This document shows positions 15,045-23,864 of a DNA stretch of 64,000 nt, piece after piece. The first letter of the stretch is position 1. The number at the start of each line of letters is the position of its first letter. The translations under genes and the position numbers were made by a program. The notes under the pieces are model-generated. The model ran no database searches and was not told the DNA's origin. It saw nothing but the letters and a program-made list of their open reading frames with translations. The DNA comes from CBFDBF01 sp050304615 (GTDB lineage Bacteria > Pseudomonadota > Gammaproteobacteria > Chromatiales > Chromatiaceae), in NCBI GenBank assembly GCA_050304615.1, contig JBNLDW010000009.1, forward strand, positions 199,647-263,646, written 5' to 3'.

Positions 15045-17330
15045 ATGGCCAGACGCCAGAGCAAGACTGCCTCCAGTGGTGCAGATCCGCACCGTGCCCG
15101 TGAGGCAAACAAGTATGAAAACCCTATACCGAGCCGGGAATATATCCTAGATCACCTGAAGGAGCATGGTGCGCCCCTCAAGCGTAACGATATAGCCAAG
15201 CGGCTGGATCTAACCTCAGAAGATGAGCTGGAGGCCCTGCGGCGGCGCCTCAATGCGATGGAGCGGGATGGCCAGTTGGTGTGTAATCGCACCGGGGCTC
15301 TCTGCCTGGTCAACAAGAAGGATCTTATAGCTGGACGTGTCATAGGCCATAAGGATGGGTTTGGCTTCCTGCAGCCAGATGACGGTGGTGATGACCTCTT
15401 TCTCTCTCCCCGGCAGATGCGCAGGGTGATGCATGATGATCGCGTGGTGGCAAGGGTGACCGGCATCGACCGACGCGGACGCAAGGAGGGCTCCATTGTC
15501 GAGGTGCTGGAGCGGGGAAACAGGCGGGTGGCAGGGCGTCTCTATCTGGAGGGTGGAGTCGGATTTGTACAGCCGGACAACAAGCGGTTAAGCCATGAGA
15601 TTATCATCCCGGATAGCGGACTAAACGGCGCCAAGCACGGCCAGATGGTAATTGCCGAGATCGTAGAGCAGCCGACCAAACGCACCCAACCGGTGGGCCG
15701 TATTATTGAGATCATCGGTGATCACATGGCCCCGGGGATGGAGATTGAGCTAGCGATCAGGACCTATGAGCTGCCGGTAGAGTGGCCCCAGGAGGTAGAG
15801 CAGGAGATCAAACACCTGGGCAGCGAGGTGGATGAGGAAGCTAAAGTTGGCAGGATAGATCTGCGTCAACTACCGCTGGTTACAATCGACGGGGCGGATG
15901 CACGCGATTTTGATGATGCTGTCATCTGTGAGAGGAGCTCAAAGGGGTGGCGCCTACTGGTGGCTATTGCCGATGTCTCCTCTTATGTGAGTGAGGGCAG
16001 CGCACTGGATGTCGAGGCCAGGCTACGCGGTAACTCTGTCTATTTTCCTGATCGGGTGATTCCCATGCTGCCGGAGCTGCTCTCCAATGGCCTCTGTTCA
16101 ATCAATCCAGAGGTGGATCGCCTCTGTATGGTGTGTGAGCTACATATTGGCAAAGATGGTGAGATTCAGAGCTTCAATTTTTTTGAGGGGGTAATGCGCT
16201 CCCATGCCCGGCTTACCTATAGTCAGGTTAACGCCATGCTGGTGGAGGGCGATAGTGATCTTGCGGCTCAATATGCCGGTGTATTACCCCACCTGCAAGA
16301 GCTATACGCACTCTACCAGGTATTACATAAGGCACGTGCCAAGCGTGGTGCCATCGATTTTGATACCACTGAAACCCGGATTATCTTCAATCAAGAGCAG
16401 AAGGTGGAACGGATTGTCCCGGTAGAGCGCAATGATGCCCACCGCCTGATTGAAGAGTGTATGTTGGCTGCCAACGTGGCGGCGGCGCGTTTCCTGTTAA
16501 AGAAAAAGCTGCCAGCTCTCTATCGTAACCACGAGACTCCGGGCGAGCAGAAGCTGGCCGATCTACGTGAATTTTTAGGTGGCCTCGGATTGAGCCTACA
16601 GGGCGGAGACGACCCCCAGGCCAGCGACTACGCTGATCTGCTGGAGTCAGTAAAGGATCGACCAGATGCCCATCTGATCCAGACCGTACTGCTACGCTCC
16701 ATGTCTAGGGCGATATACTGCGCCGAGAATATTGGTCATTTCGGACTCTCTTTTCCAGCCTATACCCACTTTACCTCGCCGATTCGCCGCTATCCCGATC
16801 TGATTGTCCACCGGGCGATCAAACATCTGATCAATGGTGGCAGCGAAGAAGATTTTAGCTACTCCACACCACAGCTACGGGGGCTGGGTGAACACTGCTC
16901 CAGCACCGAGCGGCGGGCCGATGAGGCGACCAGGGATGCTATAGACTGGCTCAAGTGTGAATATATGATGGACAAGGTGGGGGAACATTTTTCCGGGATC
17001 ATAACCAGTGTTAACTCCTTTGGCCTGTTTGTGGAGCTGGAAGAGATTTATGTGGATGGCCTCATCCATATCAGTGCCCTGGAGAACGACTACTACCACT
17101 TTGATCCGATTGCCCACAAGCTTACCGGCGAGCGCGGTGGCAAGGTCTTCCGTCTGGGAGATCCGGTACGGGTGCAGTTGGCAGCGGTCAATCTGGATGA
17201 GCGCAAGATTGACTTCCTACTGGCCGATGCAGATCCTGGGAAGGGTAAAGGCAAGAGTAGAAGTAAGAGTAAGAGCAAGAGCAAAGGCAAGCAGACACGC
17301 CGGGGCAAGGGCGACAAAAGTCGCAAGTAG
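15045..17330 (+). CDS. rnr: Ribonuclease R
   Basis: A 761-residue 3'-5' exoribonuclease that degrades structured RNA and works in rRNA/tmRNA quality control. In order: an N-terminal helix-turn-helix region (about 30-90), two cold-shock domains, the RNB catalytic domain with DGADARDFDDAV near residues 283-294 (metal-binding aspartates), an S1 domain (about 640-725) and a lysine/serine-rich basic tail of repeated (K/R)S units. Length is close to that of other RNase R proteins. It is followed six bases later by rlmB, the usual rnr-rlmB operon. Confidence 0.95.
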   Translation: MARRQSKTASSGADPHRAREANKYENPIPSREYILDHLKEHGAPLKRNDIAKRLDLTSEDELEALRRRLNAMERDGQLVCNRTGALCLVNKKDLIAGRVIGHKDGFGFLQPDDGGDDLFLSPRQMRRVMHDDRVVARVTGIDRRGRKEGSIVEVLERGNRRVAGRLYLEGGVGFVQPDNKRLSHEIIIPDSGLNGAKHGQMVIAEIVEQPTKRTQPVGRIIEIIGDHMAPGMEIELAIRTYELPVEWPQEVEQEIKHLGSEVDEEAKVGRIDLRQLPLVTIDGADARDFDDAVICERSSKGWRLLVAIADVSSYVSEGSALDVEARLRGNSVYFPDRVIPMLPELLSNGLCSINPEVDRLCMVCELHIGKDGEIQSFNFFEGVMRSHARLTYSQVNAMLVEGDSDLAAQYAGVLPHLQELYALYQVLHKARAKRGAIDFDTTETRIIFNQEQKVERIVPVERNDAHRLIEECMLAANVAAARFLLKKKLPALYRNHETPGEQKLADLREFLGGLGLSLQGGDDPQASDYADLLESVKDRPDAHLIQTVLLRSMSRAIYCAENIGHFGLSFPAYTHFTSPIRRYPDLIVHRAIKHLINGGSEEDFSYSTPQLRGLGEHCSSTERRADEATRDAIDWLKCEYMMDKVGEHFSGIITSVNSFGLFVELEEIYVDGLIHISALENDYYHFDPIAHKLTGERGGKVFRLGDPVRVQLAAVNLDERKIDFLLADADPGKGKGKSRSKSKSKSKGKQTRRGKGDKSRK

Positions 17331-17336
17331 GGCATC

Positions 17337-18083
17337 GTGACAGATAGCAATATCATCGCTGGACTACATAGTGTACGTACCGCCCTGAAACACGGTTCCT
17401 CTTCAGTGGATGAGGTATGGGTGGAAGGGCGTCGCCAGGATCGGCGGATCAAGGAGATTATTGCCCTGGCTCATGAGGCCGGAGTTACAGTTACCACCGT
17501 ATCCAGAGAGGAGATGGATAGTCTGCAACCGGATATCAACCACCAGGGTGTAGCCGCACGCAGCAGGGCGGTATCGGTGCAGGATGAGGGCGCGTTAAAA
17601 CAGCTACTGGAAGATCTGGATGGGCCTCCACTGCTGCTGATCCTGGATGGAGTGCAAGACCCACACAACCTAGGTGCCTGCCTGAGGAGTGCAGATGGTG
17701 CCGGGGTGCATGCAGTAATCGCCCCCAAAGACCGCTCGGTAGGACTGACCCCGACGGCCTGTAAGGTAGCGTGTGGGGCGGCCGAGAGTGTCCCTTTTAT
17801 TCAGGTGACCAACCTCTCCCGCTGTCTGCGATGGCTGCAGAGTGACGCCGGTGTATGGCTGACCGGCGCAGCTGGGGAGGCAGAAAAGAGCATCTATGAG
17901 GCTGATCTGACCGGGCCGATGGCGCTGGTCCTGGGGGGGGAGGAGAAGGGGCTGCGCCGCCTGACCAGAGAGGCCTGCGACCAGCTGGTCAAGATCCCTA
18001 TGGCCGGGGATGTGGAGAGCCTGAATGTCTCGGTGGCCACCGCTGTCTGCCTGTTTGAGGCGGTGAGACAGCGCGCATTGTAG
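17337..18083 (+). CDS. rlmB: 23S rRNA (guanosine-2'-O-)-methyltransferase RlmB
   Basis: A 248-residue SPOUT (TrmH-family) methyltransferase expected to 2'-O-methylate G2251 of 23S rRNA. An N-terminal L30e-like RNA-binding domain (IIAGLHSVRTAL) is followed by the three SPOUT motifs: LDGVQDPHNLGACLRSA, VLGGEEKGLRRLT and IPMAGDVESLNVSVATAV, the last forming the SAM knot. It starts with GTG at 17337, right behind rnr, and is therefore cotranscribed. Confidence 0.95.
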   Translation: MTDSNIIAGLHSVRTALKHGSSSVDEVWVEGRRQDRRIKEIIALAHEAGVTVTTVSREEMDSLQPDINHQGVAARSRAVSVQDEGALKQLLEDLDGPPLLLILDGVQDPHNLGACLRSADGAGVHAVIAPKDRSVGLTPTACKVACGAAESVPFIQVTNLSRCLRWLQSDAGVWLTGAAGEAEKSIYEADLTGPMALVLGGEEKGLRRLTREACDQLVKIPMAGDVESLNVSVATAVCLFEAVRQRAL

Positions 18084-18209
18084 GGTAGGCTTTATCCACT
18101 TTCTTTCCCCCGTAGATATTTTCAAGTAGCTCCCAGAGCAGACCGAAAGCCGCCTCAAATCTAGGGCAAAGAGGGGCAAAACTCGCGCAGACGGTAAGCT
18201 CGGCGGTGC

Positions 18210-18238
18210 CTTCAGGTTTTCTTAAGGCTGCCTTAAGG
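18210..18238 (+). promoter_or_regulatory. Triple direct repeat, PmrA/PhoP-like operator, upstream of the YejM-like gene
   Basis: Three heptamers lie exactly 11 bases apart: CTTCAGG (18210), CTTAAGG (18221) and CTTAAGG (18232). One-turn direct repeats of CTTAAGG are the hallmark of PmrA/QseB-type OmpR-family regulators. The array ends about 50 bases before the start of the gene at 18288, a good position for activation. Related CTTCAGG/TTTCAGC repeats lie at 21518, 23334 and 26782. Confidence 0.6.
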
Positions 18239-18287
18239 TTCGGTCATTATTGTAGATGGCTTCAGTAATTCTTACTGGGGTCAATTT

Positions 18288-20168
18288 ATGCGCAACACCC
18301 TTACCATCCGTCTCTATCTTGTCAGCCAGTACCTGCTGTTGGTTACCCTTCTTGCTGGCTATCTGCCTTATGTCAAGGATGCTGCGCCAGTTATGTGGTT
18401 GTACCTTGTAGGTGATCTACTGGCCTACCCATTCTACTATCTGCTGCCCACGCTATTGGTGCTGACGCTGCTGAAGTGGTTGCCGGTAGCAGGTACACAG
18501 CGCTGGCAGCTCTGGCGACCGCGGCTATTGCTGGCGGTGAGCTACCTGATGACATCGGCAACCGTGTTGCTGATCTATGCGGATCACGCGCTATATGAGT
18601 TGTATGAGTACCATTTCAATTCGTTTGTGTGGAATCTGATCAACACGCCGGATGGCATTTCTTCTCTGGGGGCCTCTCTTAGTACCCAGCTCAGCTATGC
18701 ACTGTCGGTTGGTTCAATCCTGCTGCTCAATGCTGCACTGCTGTTTGCCAGTCATCGATTAGTCCTGCGGAAATCTGGCCTGGTGCCATCAGGTAGAAGA
18801 TTATCCAGGCTGGCATGGGCCGTTGTGCTGTTGCTTGTTACTAGCGAAGTGACCTATGCCTACAGCCATGCCACTGGGCGTGAGGATATTATGCAGGCAG
18901 CGACAGTTGTGCCATTCCATATGCAAACTACCTCTGACTCTACGTTCCGAAAAATCGGCATCGGACAGCTGCCGAAGAAAAAGATCATGATCGCATACGG
19001 TAAGTTAAATTACCCATTGGCAAAGATTGAGCAGCAGCACCCCAAAAAGCCCATGAATATTATCTGGCTTGTTGCCGAATCGTTGCGCTGGGACATGCTT
19101 GATCCGGAAATAATGGGCAACCTGTATGGATTCAGCAGGAATGCGACACGCTTCCAGCGTCATTATAGCGGTGGTAACCGCACCCGTATGGGTATGTTTA
19201 GCATGTTTTACGGGCTTTACGCCCCTTACTGGTATGCTTTCCAAAATCAGCGTGAAGGGCCTGTGTTGATGGATGTTCTTCTGGACCAGGGGTACCAGTT
19301 TGCCGCGCACACCAGCCAGAGTTTCTCCTATCCTGAGCTGCGCGACACGGTGTTTGCCAATGTGCCGCCAGAGGACCTGCACGAAATCAAGGATGGGGCA
19401 CCCTCCTGGAAACGTGATGAGCAGAATATCACCGAGATCATGCAGTTTCTTGATCAGCGTGACCGCAGTCGCCCATTCTTTGGGTTCATGTTTTTCGAAG
19501 CAACCCACGCGCCCTATGGGTTCTCGAGTGCAGACGAGATACGCAAACCGTTTCTGGAGGATATGGACTACGCCAAGCTCAGTAGTCTGCAAGATCCGGA
19601 TTTAATCAAAAACCGCTATATCAACGCTGCCCACTCCGTGGATCGGCAGTTGGGACGCGTGTTTGACTACCTGCGCCAAAACGACCTGTTGGACAATACC
19701 ATCGTGCTGGTTACCGGCGATCATGGTGAGGAGTTTATGGAGAACGGACACTGGGGGCATGGCCATGACTCCAAGTTTCCAGAGCAGCAGATACATGTAC
19801 CTATGGTATTGCACATTCCTGGAGTAGCACCTGGGATAGTGGACAAGGTCACTAGCCATCTCGATATCCCGGCAACTCTGATGCCGCTACTCGGGGTTAG
19901 CAGTAAACCTGAGATCTACAGTCTTGGCGGCGACCTTTACAATAACCCGTCAACGGAATTTGTTGTTGGAAACTACAACTACGCTGGCATCATAAATCCG
20001 CAGCAAAAAATCGTATTCCCATTTCGCCGAGTGTCCTATTTCCACTATTCGGTTTTCGACCAGGATGATTTGGAAGTATCTAGGGCACAACGGCAACACA
20101 TCGTCGAACAATCAGCAGAGCTGATCACCGCGTTCAACGAGGCCTGTTCGCGCTTTCTGACGCGCTAG
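18288..20168 (+). CDS. YejM/PbgA-like inner-membrane protein with sulfatase-fold domain
   Basis: A 626-residue protein with about five N-terminal membrane helices (residues 1-200, DUF3413-like) and a periplasmic alkaline-phosphatase/sulfatase-fold domain. Visible fold motifs are NIIWLVAESLRWDML, GGNRTRMGMFSMFYGL, and the C-terminal VTGDHGEEFMENGHWGHGH with DHGEE and HGH. Its layout matches YejM (PbgA/LapC), which senses LPS at the periplasmic face and controls LpxC turnover through LapB. YejM itself is not a known sulfatase, and catalytic activity here is unproven. An OmpR-family style triple repeat (18210-18238) sits directly upstream, so it may be controlled by a PhoP/PmrA-like regulator. 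A short hairpin follows at 20190-20205. Confidence 0.8.
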   Translation: MRNTLTIRLYLVSQYLLLVTLLAGYLPYVKDAAPVMWLYLVGDLLAYPFYYLLPTLLVLTLLKWLPVAGTQRWQLWRPRLLLAVSYLMTSATVLLIYADHALYELYEYHFNSFVWNLINTPDGISSLGASLSTQLSYALSVGSILLLNAALLFASHRLVLRKSGLVPSGRRLSRLAWAVVLLLVTSEVTYAYSHATGREDIMQAATVVPFHMQTTSDSTFRKIGIGQLPKKKIMIAYGKLNYPLAKIEQQHPKKPMNIIWLVAESLRWDMLDPEIMGNLYGFSRNATRFQRHYSGGNRTRMGMFSMFYGLYAPYWYAFQNQREGPVLMDVLLDQGYQFAAHTSQSFSYPELRDTVFANVPPEDLHEIKDGAPSWKRDEQNITEIMQFLDQRDRSRPFFGFMFFEATHAPYGFSSADEIRKPFLEDMDYAKLSSLQDPDLIKNRYINAAHSVDRQLGRVFDYLRQNDLLDNTIVLVTGDHGEEFMENGHWGHGHDSKFPEQQIHVPMVLHIPGVAPGIVDKVTSHLDIPATLMPLLGVSSKPEIYSLGGDLYNNPSTEFVVGNYNYAGIINPQQKIVFPFRRVSYFHYSVFDQDDLEVSRAQRQHIVEQSAELITAFNEACSRFLTR

Positions 20169-20189
20169 AGTAGTGCAGGAGTAGAGTTG

Positions 20190-20205
20190 CCTACATGGAT
20201 GTAGG
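20190..20205. terminator. Short hairpin between convergent genes
   Basis: CCTACAT (20190-20196) and ATGTAGG (20199-20205) form a tight 7-bp hairpin between the convergent YejM-like gene and the permease gene. There is no T run, so terminator function is uncertain. Confidence 0.35.
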
Positions 20206-20259
20206 TGATGGGTGTGTTAGTTAAGTGGGGGAGTCAAAACAGTCCCGCCAAGCAACGCC

Positions 20260-21213
20260 TTACTGGAGTAAGTTGAATCCCCAGCCGACCAGGATCATGG
20301 CTACACTCAATACTCCAACAAACAGCGCCAAGGCGGGCCAGCGGATTACCTTGCGAAGAATCAGTAATTCAGGCAAAGAGAGGGCTGCCACGCTCATCAT
20401 AAAGGCCAGGGTAGTACCGATGGCCACCCCCTTGCCCAGCATCGCCTCGGCCACTGGAATAACACCGGTGGCGTTGGAGTAGAGGGGTACACCCAGAATC
20501 ACCGCCATGGGCACGCTATACCAGTCATCCCCTCCTAGGTATTCGCTTACCCAACCTTCCGGTACATAGCCGTGGAACAGGGCGCCTACAGCGATGCCGA
20601 TGATTACCCATTTCCAGATGCGTCTTACAATCTCCTTGACCTCGGCAACCGCATACCGATGCCGTCCGTGTAGGCTGGTGTCCTGTTCTGGTAGTTCAGC
20701 CTCCCCCATCTGGATCTTCCATACATACTCCTCCACCCAGCGTTCCGGGCGGAACCGTTCCATGATTACCCCACCAAACCATGCCACAATGAGGCCTGCG
20801 GCTATATAGAGCAGGGCCAGCTTCCAGCCGAGGATACCGACAAGGATTACCGCTGCCACCTCGTTGATCATGGGGCTGGCGATGAGAAAGGAGAAGGTGA
20901 CGCCGAGCGGGATGCCCGCTTCCACGAAGCCGATAAATAGCGGTACCGAAGAGCAGGAGCAGAAGGGGGTAACTGCGCCCAGAGATACCGCCATGGCCCG
21001 TGCCGCTGTCTTGTTTCGGCCCCGTACCATCTGCCGTACCCGCTCCGGTGATAGCAGTGCCCGCACCAGACCCATGGCGTAGATGATGATCAGCAGCAGG
21101 GTGAAGATCTTTACCACGTCCATCACAAAGAAGTGGAGGGCGGCCCCGCCAGCCGACTCAGGAGGAAGTCCAAGCGCGTCGAAGACGATCAGATTGGCCA
21201 ATGCTTCAAACAA
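20260..21213 (-). CDS. COG0701-family permease (YraQ/ArsP-like)
   Basis: A 317-residue membrane permease with about eight helices. Its signature TPFCSCSSVPLFIGF includes the paired cysteines typical of this family, and LYSNATGVIPV in the second half mirrors it. Some members (ArsP) export organoarsenicals; others have unknown substrates, so the substrate here is unknown. The TTG start at 21213 has AGGAGC eight bases upstream. The gene lies just downstream (29 bases) of the thioredoxin-fold gene, a common pair in bacteria, and both should be expressed from the divergent promoter at 21480-21584. Confidence 0.8.
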   Translation of the reverse strand: MFEALANLIVFDALGLPPESAGGAALHFFVMDVVKIFTLLLIIIYAMGLVRALLSPERVRQMVRGRNKTAARAMAVSLGAVTPFCSCSSVPLFIGFVEAGIPLGVTFSFLIASPMINEVAAVILVGILGWKLALLYIAAGLIVAWFGGVIMERFRPERWVEEYVWKIQMGEAELPEQDTSLHGRHRYAVAEVKEIVRRIWKWVIIGIAVGALFHGYVPEGWVSEYLGGDDWYSVPMAVILGVPLYSNATGVIPVAEAMLGKGVAIGTTLAFMMSVAALSLPELLILRKVIRWPALALFVGVLSVAMILVGWGFNLLQ

Positions 21214-21242
21214 TGAACAAAGCTCCTATCTAAACAACAACA

Positions 21243-21479
21243 TTAATCTGTTACCCAAGCGCGCACATCGTCTGGTCCCGGCAGGCCACCAGCATGTACC
21301 AGCTTACCGTCCACAACCACACCTGGGGTGGACATGACGCCGTAGCCCATGATCTCTGCTATATCGGTGATCTTCTCCAGTTTGACTTCCACTCCCGCTT
21401 GTTGGGCAGCTGCCTGGATGATGTTGTAGGTGGTTTCACAGTTGCGGCAGCCACTGCCTAGAACCTTGATCTCTTTCAT
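21243..21479 (-). CDS. Thioredoxin-fold redox-active disulfide protein (TIGR00412 type)
   Basis: A 78-residue protein with a thioredoxin-like fold. The redox centre is GSGCRNCETT (CxxC near residues 10-13), and the cis-proline region is MSTPGVVVDGKLV. Size and motifs match the small redox-active disulfide proteins usually found next to COG0701 permeases. The ATG at 21479 is chosen because GGAGA precedes it; an in-frame start at 21506 lacks this. It is likely a metal- or thiol-handling partner of the permease. An 11-bp direct repeat (21518-21538) is in its upstream region. Confidence 0.85.
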   Translation of the reverse strand: MKEIKVLGSGCRNCETTYNIIQAAAQQAGVEVKLEKITDIAEIMGYGVMSTPGVVVDGKLVHAGGLPGPDDVRAWVTD

Positions 21480-21517
21480 TTTGGTCTCCGTTACTGGTGA
21501 TGTCATGACCGCTACGC

Positions 21518-21538
21518 TTTCAGCTTGGTTTCAGCTTG
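21518..21538. promoter_or_regulatory. Perfect direct repeat operator in a divergent promoter
   Basis: TTTCAGCTTG occurs at 21518-21527 and again at 21529-21538, so the repeats start 11 bases apart. They sit between the divergent thioredoxin/permease and cytochrome b genes. This is the expected form of an OmpR/PhoP-family binding site. The same motif occurs at 23334 and 26782 near the encoded two-component system. Confidence 0.6.
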
Positions 21539-21584
21539 TCGTTCTATTCTCTATCTTGGATTGTACAGCTAATAGTGAGAGATA

Positions 21585-22151
21585 ATGAATCCTTCGAAAG
21601 AAATTAAAGTGTGGGGCCTGCCAGTTCGGATGTTCCACTGGACGCTGGTGCTGGCGGTGGCTGTTGCCTGGGTAAGTGAAGATCACTGGATGCAGGTTCA
21701 CTCATATGCCGGTTACCTAGTGGCAGGGCTGCTGCTGTTCCGTCTGATTTGGGGCTTAGTTGGCCCTCGTTATGCACGCTTTTCAGACTTTGTACGACCA
21801 CCAGGAGAAGTGACCACATACCTCAAAGAGATGGTCACCTTCCGTGCGCAGCGTCATATAGGCCATAACCCGGCGGGCGGTGCCATGATAGTTGCATTGC
21901 TGACATGTCTGTTGCTGGCCGTTGTGACTGGGTTGGCTGCTTACGGTGCAGAAGGGAACGGTCTGGCCGCACCATGGTTTAGCGGTGTGGGTGAATTCTG
22001 GAAGGAGGCGTTGGAAGAGATCCATGAATTCTTTGCCAATTCCACGCTGTTGCTTGCCGCTATCCATGTGGGCGGGGTTCTTCTAGGCAGCTGGCTGCAC
22101 GATGAGAATCTGGTGCGCGCCATGATCAATGGACATAAAAGAGCTGAGTGA
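21585..22151 (+). CDS. b561-type membrane cytochrome b
   Basis: A 188-residue membrane protein with about four helices and the histidines of di-haem b561-type cytochromes (VRMFHWTLV, QVHSYAGYL, EIHEFF, AAIHVGGVL). It begins with VWGLPVRMFHW, as in cytochromes that serve periplasmic cytochromes c and hydrogenases. The stop overlaps the GTG start of the next gene by four bases. It probably moves electrons between quinol and the DHC/SHP cytochromes downstream. The operator-like repeat at 21518-21538 lies upstream. Confidence 0.85.
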   Translation: MNPSKEIKVWGLPVRMFHWTLVLAVAVAWVSEDHWMQVHSYAGYLVAGLLLFRLIWGLVGPRYARFSDFVRPPGEVTTYLKEMVTFRAQRHIGHNPAGGAMIVALLTCLLLAVVTGLAAYGAEGNGLAAPWFSGVGEFWKEALEEIHEFFANSTLLLAAIHVGGVLLGSWLHDENLVRAMINGHKRAE

Positions 22152-23287
22152 TACCCATCTCCACCAAAACGGGTAAGCGGCAAATTCTAGCGCTGGTCTG
22201 GGACTGGCCGCTACGAATCTTCCATTGGTGTTTGGCTGGAGGCTTCGCTGCTGCATGGCTGACCATCGGTGACCGCTGGTTGGATATCCATCTGTTTGTT
22301 GGCTATGTACTGAGTGGCTTGTTGTTGTTTCGTTTGATTTGGGGATATTTTGGAGAACCCAATGCCTGTTTCCGTAACTTCACTTTTGGATGGAGAGCGG
22401 TGCGGAGCTATTTAACCAGTATCGTGGTTGCGAAGCCACCACGGTTTATCGGCCACAACCCGACGGGAAGCTGGGCCATCTATCTGCTGCTCATGTTGTT
22501 GGCGTCAGTAGTCATCACTGGTCTGCTGACCTTGGGTGGAGAGGAGGGGCATGGGCCATTGGCGGGATGGCTGGATATTTCGCGGGGAGTGTTTTTTCAT
22601 CAAATCCATGAGGCGCTGGCCTGGGCCATGCTCGGTATGGTAGGGATACATCTACTGGGCGTTGTGCTAGAGAGCCTACTGCACCAGGAGAACCTGATTG
22701 TCTCCATGGTGACCGGCAATAAGTGGCTAGAGAGTGAAACGGTAAAGGTTCGGCCACGCGGTGGCATAGCCTTATTTCTAGTGTTGCTCATGCTGCTATT
22801 TGCTGGTTGGTGGTTTAAAGGATATCTATCGCAAGACCAGGGCCATCCCTATCTGCCGCTAGTTGGACCGGAACTACCGGATAATTCGGTCTGGCGAGAT
22901 GAGTGCGGGGCCTGCCATCTCGCCTATCACCCCAGCTTGCTGCCAGCCCGTTCATGGGGGCAAATAATGGAACAGCAGGCCGATCACTTCGAAGAAGATC
23001 TGGCGCTGGAGCCTGGTATCGTGGAATCGATCCAACGCTTTTTAACGACGAATAGTGCAGAACATGCTCCAACAGAGGTGGCTTGGAAGATCAATCACGC
23101 AATATCTACAGATGAGATACCGCTCCGGATTACTGAATCTACTTATTGGAAACGAAAACATAGTGAGATCAAAGATGCGGTTTGGACAGACCCCAAAGTA
23201 AATGGGCGTTGGAACTGCGATGCGTGTCACCTGGATGCGGCGAAGGGCACATTCGAAGATGGCGCCATGGTAATACCTGGATCGTAG
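22148..23287 (+). CDS. Cytochrome b561 fused to a dihaem cytochrome c (DHC) domain
   Basis: A 379-residue fusion. Residues about 15-200 repeat the b561 domain of the previous gene (LRIFHWCLA, DIHLFVGYV, FHQIHEALAWA, GIHLLGVVL). A further helix (about 205-225) leads to a periplasmic DHC domain with CGACH (near 252) and CDACH (near 357) plus the DHC runs LLPARSW and PLRITES. In other bacteria cytochrome b and DHC are often separate genes; the join here hard-wires quinol oxidation to SHP reduction. The GTG start overlaps the previous stop (GTGA). Confidence 0.85.
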   Translation: MIPISTKTGKRQILALVWDWPLRIFHWCLAGGFAAAWLTIGDRWLDIHLFVGYVLSGLLLFRLIWGYFGEPNACFRNFTFGWRAVRSYLTSIVVAKPPRFIGHNPTGSWAIYLLLMLLASVVITGLLTLGGEEGHGPLAGWLDISRGVFFHQIHEALAWAMLGMVGIHLLGVVLESLLHQENLIVSMVTGNKWLESETVKVRPRGGIALFLVLLMLLFAGWWFKGYLSQDQGHPYLPLVGPELPDNSVWRDECGACHLAYHPSLLPARSWGQIMEQQADHFEEDLALEPGIVESIQRFLTTNSAEHAPTEVAWKINHAISTDEIPLRITESTYWKRKHSEIKDAVWTDPKVNGRWNCDACHLDAAKGTFEDGAMVIPGS

Positions 23288-23333
23288 TGTGGCAGTACTA
23301 TTCCTCTGGAACAGTGTACCAACCAACATCTCT

Positions 23334-23354
23334 TTTCAGCTTGAGTTCATATCT
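23334..23354 (+). promoter_or_regulatory. Direct repeat operator upstream of the SHP gene
   Basis: TTTCAGCTTG (23334-23343), as at 21518, is followed after one base by a weaker copy, GTTCATATCT (23345-23354), keeping the 11-base phase. It lies about 55-75 bases before the SHP start. Confidence 0.45.
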
Positions 23355-23409
23355 AAATATTACTATCAGAAACAGTACTGTTTACTGACTTAAAATAAAG
23401 GAAAAAAGC

Positions 23410-23814
23410 ATGAATATATACTGGTTGAGATTAGTCCTTGGTCTATTGTTGCTGTCGCCCTTAGTGGCACATGCGGATTCGGTTTCCAGTTTGATGGATA
23501 CCTACCGGCAGCAAGGTGGTGATAATTTTAGTGCCAGCGGCGGTGAAGCCTTGTGGAATAAAAAAATTACCGACGCCAAGAGCGGCCAAGAGAGAAGTTG
23601 CACTGCTTGCCATACCAATGACCTCAAGCTGGCAGGCAAACATGCCCGTACCGGTAAAGTAATAAAGCCTATGGCGCCGTCCGTTAATCCAAAACGGCTT
23701 ACTAAGACGAGCAAGATTGAGAAGTGGTTTAAACGGAACTGCAAGTGGACATTGGGTCGCGAGTGTACGCCACAAGAGAAGGGTGATGTGCTGATGTATA
23801 TTAAAGACAAATAA
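23410..23814 (+). CDS. shp: Sphaeroides haem protein (SHP), oxygen-binding monohaem cytochrome c
   Basis: A 134-residue periplasmic protein with a signal peptide (1-22, ending AHA). The haem site is CTACH (64-68). FKRN-C at 107-111 holds the asparagine (N110) known as the sixth haem ligand in SHP, and C111 and C119 match the family's disulfide. The C-terminal CTPQEKGD is also diagnostic (DUF1924). SHP binds O2 and other small ligands by displacing that asparagine and is reduced by DHC. It lies between two DHC-encoding genes, which supports this partner. The physiological role is not settled. Confidence 0.9.
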   Translation: MNIYWLRLVLGLLLLSPLVAHADSVSSLMDTYRQQGGDNFSASGGEALWNKKITDAKSGQERSCTACHTNDLKLAGKHARTGKVIKPMAPSVNPKRLTKTSKIEKWFKRNCKWTLGRECTPQEKGDVLMYIKDK

Positions 23815-23864
23815 TAAATTAATTCCGGTTGCTTTGGGAATGGTGTTGGATATTGGAGGATGAT

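Noticed and set aside
17093..17452. 119-codon minus-strand frame with Leu/Pro-rich run over the rnr/rlmB junction
   Set aside because: The leucine runs mirror the lysine/serine-rich RNase R tail on the other strand.
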